Source of the DNA: an uncultured Desulfobulbaceae bacterium
GTDB taxonomy: Bacteria; Desulfobacterota; Desulfobulbia; Desulfobulbales; Desulfocapsaceae
Reading direction: 5' to 3'
Length of the DNA stretch: 37,828 bases
Assembly: GCA_947311315.1 (NCBI GenBank)
Contig: CAMZKN010000124.1
Span: 1-37,828, forward strand
Positions 11,140 through 18,322 of the stretch are shown piece after piece. The notes below the pieces were generated by a model, which ran no database searches, was not told the origin of the DNA, and worked only from the letters and a program-made list of their open reading frames with translations. The number at the start of each line of letters is the position of its first letter. Position 1 is the stretch's first letter. Position numbers and translations under genes: made by a program.

Positions 11140-11703
11140 TTATCTACCAATAATATATGGCAATATTTGTTTAAACCGGGGTGTTCCTGCCTTGCCAAGT
11201 AATTCATAAATCAACATTTCAGCCGAGCCGACGATAACACCTTCACTGAGCATCCTTGTGACTCCGTCCTGATGATCCTCGACACTTCGTGAAGAAACAC
11301 CATCAGAGACCACCCAGACCGAAAAGCCCTTCTGTAACAACCCCATGGCAGTCTGATACACGCAAATATGCGTTTCCACCCCGACGAGAACCATGGTTGT
11401 CACTGACTCAGGAAGGTTATCCACAAATGCTTCGGTTTCACTGTTTGCGACTGCATTAAATTCAACCTTATCAAAGCATGGAATGTCGGCAACAAGGGGT
11501 TCAATATTTGGTACATATGGGCCCAACCCTTTTTTGTATTGAGTGTTGGCGACCATTGGGATATTGAAAATCCTGCCGCAATGCACAAGTAACTCTACCG
11601 TCGCAGCAATTTTGTCGGCGTTGATTATCTTCGACATCAAACTCTGTTGAACATCAATTATCTGCAAACAGACATTTTCCGAAGTCAATAGTTTCTTTTT
11701 CAT
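11140..11703 (-). CDS. Isochorismatase-family cysteine hydrolase
   Basis: A 187-residue single-domain hydrolase of the isochorismatase/nicotinamidase fold. The catalytic triad is visible as D17 (IIDVQ), K79 (FDKVEFNA) and C114 (GVETHICVYQTA), with the usual pattern around each. The sequence resembles the YcaC-like and mitochondrial ISOC group rather than nicotinamidase, because the metal-binding Asp/His set after D17 is not obvious. The substrate is unknown. The ATG has a GAGGTGA ribosome site. It is upstream of alaS on the same strand and may share a transcript, but no functional link is clear. Confidence 0.88.
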   Translation of the reverse strand: MKKKLLTSENVCLQIIDVQQSLMSKIINADKIAATVELLVHCGRIFNIPMVANTQYKKGLGPYVPNIEPLVADIPCFDKVEFNAVANSETEAFVDNLPESVTTMVLVGVETHICVYQTAMGLLQKGFSVWVVSDGVSSRSVEDHQDGVTRMLSEGVIVGSAEMLIYELLGKAGTPRFKQILPYIIGR

Positions 11704-11954
11704 TGTTCACCTCATTGTAAAAGAGACATGGGCAAAAAAAATTGCTTTTAATTAACCCTTTTCTCCGGTGAGATTCAAGTTTATCCTGCCGGAGAGAGAA
11801 AAATATGCTGTTAAAACAGAGAAAGTACTTTACAATGCCTGCAAAACTATTAAATTGAAGAGCGAAATACCTCTAAAGATGAAGCCAATAACCCATTGAT
11901 TTACAAGAGTTATCGCACAACACTTATCCCGCCAAGCGGGATTAGGGAGAGAAT
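11704..11954. other. Divergent intergenic region upstream of the ArsR-type gene
   Basis: 251 bases between two divergent genes. It holds a loose inverted repeat (TCTCCGG at 11762-11768, CCGGAGA at 11789-11795) and, at its right end, the palindrome listed separately. No clear consensus promoter was found. Confidence 0.4.
11926..11942. promoter_or_regulatory. Perfect palindrome touching the ribosome site of the ArsR gene; candidate operator
   Basis: ATCCCGC-CAA-GCGGGAT is a perfect 7+3+7 inverted repeat. It ends right at the AGGGAGAG ribosome site and 12 bases before the ATG of the ArsR-type regulator. Position and symmetry fit an autoregulatory operator for a dimeric winged-helix repressor, or an RNA hairpin that limits translation. 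Confidence 0.5.
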
Positions 11955-12242
11955 ATGCAAGACGAACAAATTGACGCAATGGCAAAACTTCTCAAGTCAA
12001 TGTCTCACCCCATTCGGTTGAAAATTCTCTGCCTTCTGCAGGATAAAGAGCTTTCCGTTGGTGAAATACGAGACCAGGTTCAAACCACCAATGCGAATGT
12101 TTCTCAACACTTAAACATACTACGTGGTCAGGGTATTATAGATTATCGCAAAGACGCCAATTTTATTTACAATAAAATAACAGACAACCGCATCCTTGAA
12201 CTTATCCAAAAAATGCGTACTCTCTTTTGTCCAAACTTTTAA
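11955..12242 (+). CDS. ArsR-family regulator, persulfide-sensor-like (SqrR/BigR/YgaV type)
   Basis: A 95-residue winged-helix repressor with the ArsR core (SMSHPIRLKILCLL, then NANVSQHLNILRGQGII as recognition helix and wing start). The metal motif ELCVCDL of ArsR/SmtB is replaced by ELSVGEI, so it is not a classical metal sensor. Two cysteines remain: C26 in the RLKILCLL helix and C92 near the C-terminus (TLFCP). This spacing and the FCP ending match YgaV/BigR/SqrR, where the two cysteines form a tetrasulfide bridge on persulfide exposure. The next gene is a YgaP-like membrane protein, mirroring the E. coli ygaV-ygaP pair. Function is inferred from family and context. Confidence 0.83.
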   Translation: MQDEQIDAMAKLLKSMSHPIRLKILCLLQDKELSVGEIRDQVQTTNANVSQHLNILRGQGIIDYRKDANFIYNKITDNRILELIQKMRTLFCPNF

Positions 12243-12409
12243 CTTCGGGATTGTTAACTGTTCAGAGCACCTCACTTTCGCTCATTTTGGCCTCTCTGAG
12301 TAACACGAGTAGGCTTCAAAGCCCCAAATAAACGAATCTAGGATACTCTGAAAAGTTACAGGAATTGAAGGGTTTTACAAAATTCTACAGACAACAAAGG
12401 AGTCCTTCT

Positions 12410-12622
12410 ATGATTATCACAGACTGGATACATACAATAGCTGGATTTTTCATCCTTTTCACCCTTGCTCTGGGTGTTGAGGCAAGTCCTCTTTTTCACA
12501 GCAGTTACTGGCTGTTTTTCACTGCTTTTGTCGGCTTAAATCTCTTTCAGTTCGGTTTTACCAAGTTCTGTCCGTTAGGACTGATCTTAAAAAAAATCGG
12601 CGTCCCGAATACACGCGATTAA
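12410..12622 (+). CDS. YgaP-like two-helix inner membrane protein (DUF2892)
   Basis: A 70-residue membrane protein from the ATG at 12410, which has an AAAGGAG ribosome site; the longer frame from 12365 has none. Two hydrophobic helices (about residues 5-23 and 32-50) are followed by the TKFCPLGLILKKIGV tail, matching the membrane domain of YgaP (DUF2892), whose tail is also GFC followed by a short helix. The rhodanese domain found in E. coli YgaP is absent. It lies 167 bases after the ArsR-type gene and is followed by a terminator, so the two form a small unit probably tied to reactive sulfur handling. Confidence 0.78.
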   Translation: MIITDWIHTIAGFFILFTLALGVEASPLFHSSYWLFFTAFVGLNLFQFGFTKFCPLGLILKKIGVPNTRD

Positions 12623-12643
12623 TTGACCCTCATATAAAAACCG

Positions 12644-12671
12644 GCCCGGTATATTCACCGGGCTTTTATTT
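12644..12671. terminator. Rho-independent terminator after the ArsR/YgaP unit
   Basis: GCCCGGT (12644-12650) pairs with ACCGGGC (12657-12663) around a 6-base loop, followed by TTTTATTTTTTT on the + strand. An A-run on the left gives a shorter U-tract on the minus strand, so it may also end the convergent small gene at 12675-12896. Confidence 0.87.
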
Positions 12672-12674
12672 TTT

Positions 12675-12896
12675 TCACTTCACCATTTTCACCTTACAGG
12701 ATGCCTGCCAGCAGCAGGAAAGTTCTGAACAGGTACTTCTTTGCCGGAAGCATGGCTCATTACCTTCTTTTATCTGAATTCGACTGATCAACTCCGTAAG
12801 ATTTACACCCTTTTCCTGTGGAACATCAAGCCTCAGCGCTTTTTTTCTTGCCACAGAAAACAGCTTCGGCCCCTTCTTAAATTTAATCACAGACAT
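12675..12896 (-). CDS. Small SAP-like protein with C-terminal cysteine cluster, function unknown
   Basis: A 73-residue protein starting at the ATG at 12896 with a GGAGGA ribosome site; a GTG at 12908 falls inside that site and is unlikely. The N-terminal half is basic (FKKGPKLFSVARKKALRL). Residues about 31-50 (VNLTELISRIQIKEGNEPCF) resemble a SAP-type helix pair. The C-terminus holds five cysteines (C49, C56, C61, C62, C67) in a CCW context, suggesting a metal or Fe-S site or disulfides. It lies just downstream of the PPDK-like gene and may share its transcript. I cannot assign a function. Confidence 0.7.
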   Translation of the reverse strand: MSVIKFKKGPKLFSVARKKALRLDVPQEKGVNLTELISRIQIKEGNEPCFRQRSTCSELSCCWQASCKVKMVK

Positions 12897-12922
12897 TTTC
12901 TCCTCCACTCAAACCAACACTA

Positions 12923-15900
12923 TTATATCGGCAGGATATGATACTCTTCTACTATGGAATGGATGCCATTCAATACTTGGCCGTTTCTTCCATCAATGGA
13001 AACAGGATCACCAAAACCAATGCGCACTCCTGCAATAGTGCAATATTCTTCTGTTTCAAATACTTTCAAACGGCGACAACCAACCACGCAGGTCTTTTCC
13101 AGACGAACTGCAACAACTGAAGCATGTGACGTCTGGCCTCCCCGCGAAGTAAGAAGACCATCAGCCATACTGACAACCTTAATATCCTCCGGCACAGTAT
13201 CCTGTCGGATCAGAATAATCGGGGATTGCGGGTCTGATTCGCGCAACATCCGAATATTGTCTTCAGTAAATACAGCCTTTCCCGAAAGCGCAGAACCGGA
13301 AACACCCACACCTTTGCCAAGATGTGCACTCCCCAGCTCTTTACTCTCGACAAAAACATTGAGATGTTCCTTCTTTTTAATGGTAATCATGTCCCTTGTC
13401 TGCAAGATAAAAAGCTGGTCAGACTCCGGTCCTTCGAAGGTAAATTCAATTTCCTGAGGATTCCATCGTTTTTCATAAACCAGTTCTCTGGAAATATCCA
13501 GCAACTCTTTATAAATTTTTGGAAAACGCACCTCCATCGTCTGCTCCACCGACCGCCCATCAAGTGTTGCCTGTTCTACAGAAATTGCCCGACTGGTCAC
13601 AAGCCCTGAAACAATATCTTCTCCCTGGTCTCCATAGGCATAATCCCCCCAGAGCGCCACGCGTTGCACCTTTCGATATGGATGTGCAGTAAAAACCACC
13701 CCAGAGCCAGAACTGCCACTACGGTTACCAAAGACCATCGCCTGCACAATAACAGCCGTGCCCCAGAAATCCGACACATCCATAATCCTTCGATAATCCA
13801 CTGCCTTTTCCGCACCCCATGAATCAAGGACAAGCTCCACGGCACTAACAAGTTGCAACCAGGGATCATCAGGTATTCCGAGTCCCCGTTGTCGTATAAG
13901 TTTCTGGTAAGAAAGGGCGAGACCCTTCATCTCGTCTGAAGAAAAATGTCGCTTAAATTTAACATTATGTTTTTCTTTGGCACTGTTCATGAGAACCTGG
14001 AAATCTTCTCTGCCGACCCCGGAAATCATCGCCCAGGACTGCAGAAACCGCCGATAGTTATCCCAGGCCAGATACCCATTTCCATGATGGGCAATACACT
14101 CTTCGATAAGTTCTTCATTAAAGCCGACATTATGGATAGTTGCCATCATACCCGGCATGGAAATAGCGCTCCCGCTTCTCACCGAGAGAAGAAGTGGAGA
14201 ACGGGGAGAACCAAAGACTTTGCCCGTCTTTTTTTCAACTTCATTTAAAGCCTGACGAATACGCTGCATAAATTCTTTTCGGGTCTCTGAATAGCCAAAC
14301 ACAATTTCACGACAACGAAATATTTCCGTGGTAATGACAAATGCAGGCGGTACCGGTTTGTTATCAGAGGTAAGCAATGCCAGATTAAAACCTTTGTTAC
14401 CAAGGTGAATGAGACTGTTGGTATAGGGGTTGAGATCGTGCAAAAGAGACACAGCTTTATTCGGATTATACGTCATCAGCAGGTCGAGTTTTTTCTGATC
14501 CAACAGATCTTTTTGATTTTCAAGTGTTTGCAGTATTCGAAGGATGAAATTATCAAGATGCTGAAGACCAAACGTTGATGAAATCAATTCCCTGAAAAAC
14601 ACCTCTGATAGCCGTTGAACCGATGTTCCAACCTCCTGCTCATCGTAGAGACCACTGAATTTTTCCAGCAGATTTTCAGGGCCAATCTGCGGAATAATCA
14701 TCGACAGGTTGTTCTGATGAATATTGGTATAAAACGCATAGATGATATCTTTGACCCCTTCTGACATACCCCTGAAAATATCGAGATACTGGGTGTAGGA
14801 GACCCGCCTTACTTTAAGTGAATTTTCAAGCAGAGACAGATGGGTTGACAATCTTCTGGAGGTAATACCATCAATTGCCAAGGCACGCATAAAGAGCTTT
14901 ATACAGCGGACAATATTGTAAAATGTTGCCTGGGTAATAATCGACAGGTTGACCGTTTTCGGCAATTCCTCAAGATACAGATTTGCAAAATTTTCCAGCC
15001 GAAAAGTCAAACTGAGGGCATCAAATTTCCGCTCTTTATAGCGGCCATAAACAGATGGAATATCAACTGCAATATGTCTTTTATAGTAAATATCCTCCCG
15101 TGCCTCAAAAGTCTTTGGCGAAAGAATAATCTCCTTCAACCCTTCTAGCGTTGTCAACAATGCCTCGAGACAGTGCTCTGTATCTGAATTTTCAAGATCG
15201 GAGAGCAGACGTTCCATCTCCGGGAAGCCATCATTGACCGCCTCCATAATCTCGGACTGTAACTGCTGAAAGCCGAGTTTATATTTTTTAAAAAGAAGTT
15301 TATACATCCGAATCAACAACCTGAATCGGTTTATTTCACTACTACTCAGATCATCCTGCCGAGCCAGAAAATCGGCTATTTTTTCACTGTCCAGAGACAG
15401 AATATCCTGAATTCTTTCAATCTCCATCTCTTGCCAGAAACGCACACTGAGAATATGTTGCTCGTCAACAAACCTGCCTTCTGTTTCTACCTGGCTGTAC
15501 ACTTCTTCAGGGATGTAGTGAATAAGCAGCGATTTGTCTTTTGTTTTCCAAAACAAAAAAATCGCCTGGATAAAATCCACGATGAGATTTGAGCTTTCAA
15601 CATGTCCCTGTTTACGCAAAAAATGGATCAATACATCTTTGCGCTTATGAATTTCATCAAGATCCGTCGACACGTCCCGCAGTTCACCTTCTGAGCCAAT
15701 TTCATTAAAAAATACCGGCATCAATTTAGTGAACTGTTTAGACAGGTTGTAGATGGGTTCAATAGGATGATTCAGCAACTGGGTAATATCCCGTTGAAAC
15801 AGATCCGTATCCCTGACACAGGTACCTGATAATTTTAAATGGATAATCAGTGCTGAAAACAGCGTTGAGCACCATTTGGGTTCACGCATAATCAGGTGCA

Positions 15901-17212
15901 GCCACACCCTAATATTGGCGAGATGCGCAGGGTTGGACAATGGCTGCCAATTTTCATCCACACCAATAACATTGGCATGCTGGAAACCAAAACGTACCAC
16001 CCCCCAGAGAAAAGCTTCTACCATTCGGCTGTTATTCCGGTCAAAAACCTCACCGCCAATAACCTGGATACACTGCAGTGAAGTGTGTGGATATTTACGA
16101 ACATTTGCCTTAAGCAAAGAAAAGGTGGTCAAAAGAAATTCTTCAATTTCTTCAAAACTCTGCTGCCTGATTAAAAGCACCAGGCTTCTGTTTATCTCCC
16201 TGAGAGTCTCTTCATGAATGAGATATAACCCTTTGGTATCCATGATTTTAAATAGAAAAAGCAACTTTCTGTTTTCATGGAAACGGTGCAGCCGACTGCT
16301 TCCTTTCTCTTCGATCTGACTGAAGACCTCCTCTGCCTCCACAAGCTTATTAGGCATTGCCCGATAATATTTTACGATATCAATATGTGCTGGCAGGGAG
16401 AGCATTGTTTTCAAGTCGGCCAGTCCATCCTGTGTAAAATCAAGCGATTGCACAACCGCAAGATGCTGTTCCATTGCCTCGTGTGAAATAGTGGTAAAAA
16501 GCTGTGAGGAATGAAAATCAGCACGGGGAATACTGCACCTGTCCAGAAACCAATCCAGAGGGTCATCTTCATGCAGCCAATAGTCATAACATCTAGTCAG
16601 AATAGTTTTTACCAGGGTACAAAGGGGAACAAAATCAAAATTGCCATCATCTTTTTCTGTAAGCGTCAACAGATGGTTGGCAATTCTCGTCACCGGATGT
16701 TGTCCGTGCACAATCTGCATCATCACAGGACGATTTTTTTGATCCAGTGCAGCGAGTTGGCTAAAGGTATTATTCAGAACCAGCCCGAACCGTTGCAAAT
16801 CAGAGACGGAAAACTGGAGAATCGTCTTATCCAGCCAGACCATCATCGCTCCGATACCCTGAGAAAGAAGAACAGCATCCCGCTGCGTATCCCTTAAGAC
16901 ATCAAAGAACAGTCTGGAAAAGAGGGCAAACGCCTCCGGCCCCCGCTCGTGGTTTCTGTAGTGACCAATATTTTTCAGGGCAAAACTTCGCAATTGCGGC
17001 AGAACTATTTTCCAGTTGCGAAATGGATGACAAATTTCGTATAAAAGCTTTTCAAGAGTTGAGTGAAGCCCTTTGTATTTTTCAACCACTTCAAGCAGGA
17101 TAAAATATTCTTTGTCTATCACTACCTGCCCTGCCGTCTCAAGCAAGTTTGCTTTCAATGCATCTGATTCAATAGGATCATCTACCATTTGCCCTTCTCT
17201 CATCTTTTTCAT
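12923..17212 (-). CDS. Large PPDK-like phosphotransferase lacking the PEP-binding barrel
   Basis: A 1429-residue protein. Residues 1 to about 900 are helical, without recognised motifs and with no signal peptide. From about 935 a PPDK-type ATP-grasp domain begins: K940 in GNKGFNL, the SVRSGSAISMPGMM loop, and VFGNRSGSSGSGVVFT. A swivelling phosphohistidine domain follows, with H1363 in SRGGQTSHASV, and the protein ends about 66 residues later. The C-terminal TIM barrel that binds PEP/pyruvate in PPDK and PEP synthase is absent, so the phosphate acceptor is unknown. Starts at 17212 and 17188 are both possible; the second has an AGAAGGG ribosome site. Upstream is gap, behind a terminator; downstream is the small Cys-rich gene. 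Confidence 0.85.
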   Translation of the reverse strand: MKKMREGQMVDDPIESDALKANLLETAGQVVIDKEYFILLEVVEKYKGLHSTLEKLLYEICHPFRNWKIVLPQLRSFALKNIGHYRNHERGPEAFALFSRLFFDVLRDTQRDAVLLSQGIGAMMVWLDKTILQFSVSDLQRFGLVLNNTFSQLAALDQKNRPVMMQIVHGQHPVTRIANHLLTLTEKDDGNFDFVPLCTLVKTILTRCYDYWLHEDDPLDWFLDRCSIPRADFHSSQLFTTISHEAMEQHLAVVQSLDFTQDGLADLKTMLSLPAHIDIVKYYRAMPNKLVEAEEVFSQIEEKGSSRLHRFHENRKLLFLFKIMDTKGLYLIHEETLREINRSLVLLIRQQSFEEIEEFLLTTFSLLKANVRKYPHTSLQCIQVIGGEVFDRNNSRMVEAFLWGVVRFGFQHANVIGVDENWQPLSNPAHLANIRVWLHLIMREPKWCSTLFSALIIHLKLSGTCVRDTDLFQRDITQLLNHPIEPIYNLSKQFTKLMPVFFNEIGSEGELRDVSTDLDEIHKRKDVLIHFLRKQGHVESSNLIVDFIQAIFLFWKTKDKSLLIHYIPEEVYSQVETEGRFVDEQHILSVRFWQEMEIERIQDILSLDSEKIADFLARQDDLSSSEINRFRLLIRMYKLLFKKYKLGFQQLQSEIMEAVNDGFPEMERLLSDLENSDTEHCLEALLTTLEGLKEIILSPKTFEAREDIYYKRHIAVDIPSVYGRYKERKFDALSLTFRLENFANLYLEELPKTVNLSIITQATFYNIVRCIKLFMRALAIDGITSRRLSTHLSLLENSLKVRRVSYTQYLDIFRGMSEGVKDIIYAFYTNIHQNNLSMIIPQIGPENLLEKFSGLYDEQEVGTSVQRLSEVFFRELISSTFGLQHLDNFILRILQTLENQKDLLDQKKLDLLMTYNPNKAVSLLHDLNPYTNSLIHLGNKGFNLALLTSDNKPVPPAFVITTEIFRCREIVFGYSETRKEFMQRIRQALNEVEKKTGKVFGSPRSPLLLSVRSGSAISMPGMMATIHNVGFNEELIEECIAHHGNGYLAWDNYRRFLQSWAMISGVGREDFQVLMNSAKEKHNVKFKRHFSSDEMKGLALSYQKLIRQRGLGIPDDPWLQLVSAVELVLDSWGAEKAVDYRRIMDVSDFWGTAVIVQAMVFGNRSGSSGSGVVFTAHPYRKVQRVALWGDYAYGDQGEDIVSGLVTSRAISVEQATLDGRSVEQTMEVRFPKIYKELLDISRELVYEKRWNPQEIEFTFEGPESDQLFILQTRDMITIKKKEHLNVFVESKELGSAHLGKGVGVSGSALSGKAVFTEDNIRMLRESDPQSPIILIRQDTVPEDIKVVSMADGLLTSRGGQTSHASVVAVRLEKTCVVGCRRLKVFETEEYCTIAGVRIGFGDPVSIDGRNGQVLNGIHSIVEEYHILPI

Positions 17213-17221
17213 GGCTGTTAA

Positions 17222-17262
17222 AAAGAAAGCGCCCTTGAAATTTTCTTCAAAAGCGCTTTTTG
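17222..17262 (-). terminator. Rho-independent terminator downstream of gap
   Basis: AAAGCGC (17226-17232) pairs with GCGCTTT (17253-17259), extended inside by TTGAA/TTCAA across a small internal loop. Read on the minus strand it is followed by TTTCTTTTT, as expected for ending gap before the PPDK-like gene. Confidence 0.8.
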
Positions 17263-17283
17263 ATCAATATTCAACTGCACAAA

Positions 17284-18288
17284 TCATATTGCCTTGTTCG
17301 CTTCCATATGCAGAATTAGATCGAGCATTCTATTGGAATACCCCCATTCATTATCATACCAGCTCATTACTTTTACCGTGGAACCTATAACTTTTGTTGA
17401 TTGAGCATCAATAATTGAAGAATGCGCATCCCCCTGAAAGTCAATGGACACCAGAGGCAAATCCGTATAACCCATAAACCTGTTTGCCCTTTCAGCAAGA
17501 GCCTGGTTTACCTCTTCCACTGTCGTCTCTTTTTCGACCTCCATCACCGCATCCACAAGAGAGACGGTTGGTGTCGGTACTCTCACCGCAAGACCATCAA
17601 ATTTTCCTTTCAACTCAGGGATAACAAGAGAAACAGCAGCTGCGGCCCCCGTTTTTGTGGGGATCATTGAAAGTGCGGCAGCCCTTGCCCTACGCGGGTC
17701 AGAATGAGGAAAATCAAGTAGCCTCTGATCCCCGGTATAGGCATGAATCGTGGTCATCAGACCTCGTTTAATACCAAAGGTATCAAGAATTACTTTCGCA
17801 AAAGGTGCCAGACAGTTGGTGGTACAGGACGCATTTGAAACAACATGGTGAATGGTTGCATCATACTCATCTTCATTTACTCCCATGACAAAGGTCTTAA
17901 TACTGCCCTTAGCGGGAGCGGAGATAACTACCTTACTGGCACCCGCATCAATATGCGCCTGAGCCGATTCAGCATCCCTGAAGATACCTGTACATTCAGC
18001 AACATACTCCACACCCATGTCACCCCAGGGAATATCAGCAGGATTGCGATGATCTGACACCATGATGTGCCTGCCATCAACGGTTATACCTTTTTCATCA
18101 CTCTCAACATCTTTTTCATAGATGCCCATAACAGAGTCATATTTCAAAAGATGAGCCAGAGTACCGTTGTCAGTTAAATCATTGATTGCCACCACTTCAA
18201 TATCTGCAAACATTTCATCCCTGCTCAATGCTCTGAAAATATTTCTACCAATACGACCAAATCCGTTGATGCCAATTTTCACTGTCAT
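17284..18288 (-). CDS. gap: Glyceraldehyde-3-phosphate dehydrogenase, type I
   Basis: Glycolytic/gluconeogenic enzyme converting glyceraldehyde-3-phosphate, NAD+ and phosphate into 1,3-bisphosphoglycerate. The 334 residues match the family. The Rossmann motif GINGFGRIGR is at the N-terminus, the AINDL pattern fits NAD preference, the catalytic C155 is in SNASCTTNC, and the C-terminal WYDNEWGYSNRMLDL is conserved. A GGGAG ribosome site precedes the ATG. It lies 34 bases downstream of the glycogen synthase gene on the same strand and is probably cotranscribed with it; a terminator follows. Confidence 0.97.
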   Translation of the reverse strand: MTVKIGINGFGRIGRNIFRALSRDEMFADIEVVAINDLTDNGTLAHLLKYDSVMGIYEKDVESDEKGITVDGRHIMVSDHRNPADIPWGDMGVEYVAECTGIFRDAESAQAHIDAGASKVVISAPAKGSIKTFVMGVNEDEYDATIHHVVSNASCTTNCLAPFAKVILDTFGIKRGLMTTIHAYTGDQRLLDFPHSDPRRARAAALSMIPTKTGAAAAVSLVIPELKGKFDGLAVRVPTPTVSLVDAVMEVEKETTVEEVNQALAERANRFMGYTDLPLVSIDFQGDAHSSIIDAQSTKVIGSTVKVMSWYDNEWGYSNRMLDLILHMEANKAI

Positions 18289-18322
18289 AGTTTTCTCCCT
18301 TCATCTTTACAATCACTCCATC

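Noticed and set aside
12897..12908. GTG start of the small Cys-rich gene at 12908
   Set aside because: The codon falls within the GGAGGA ribosome site of the ATG at 12896.
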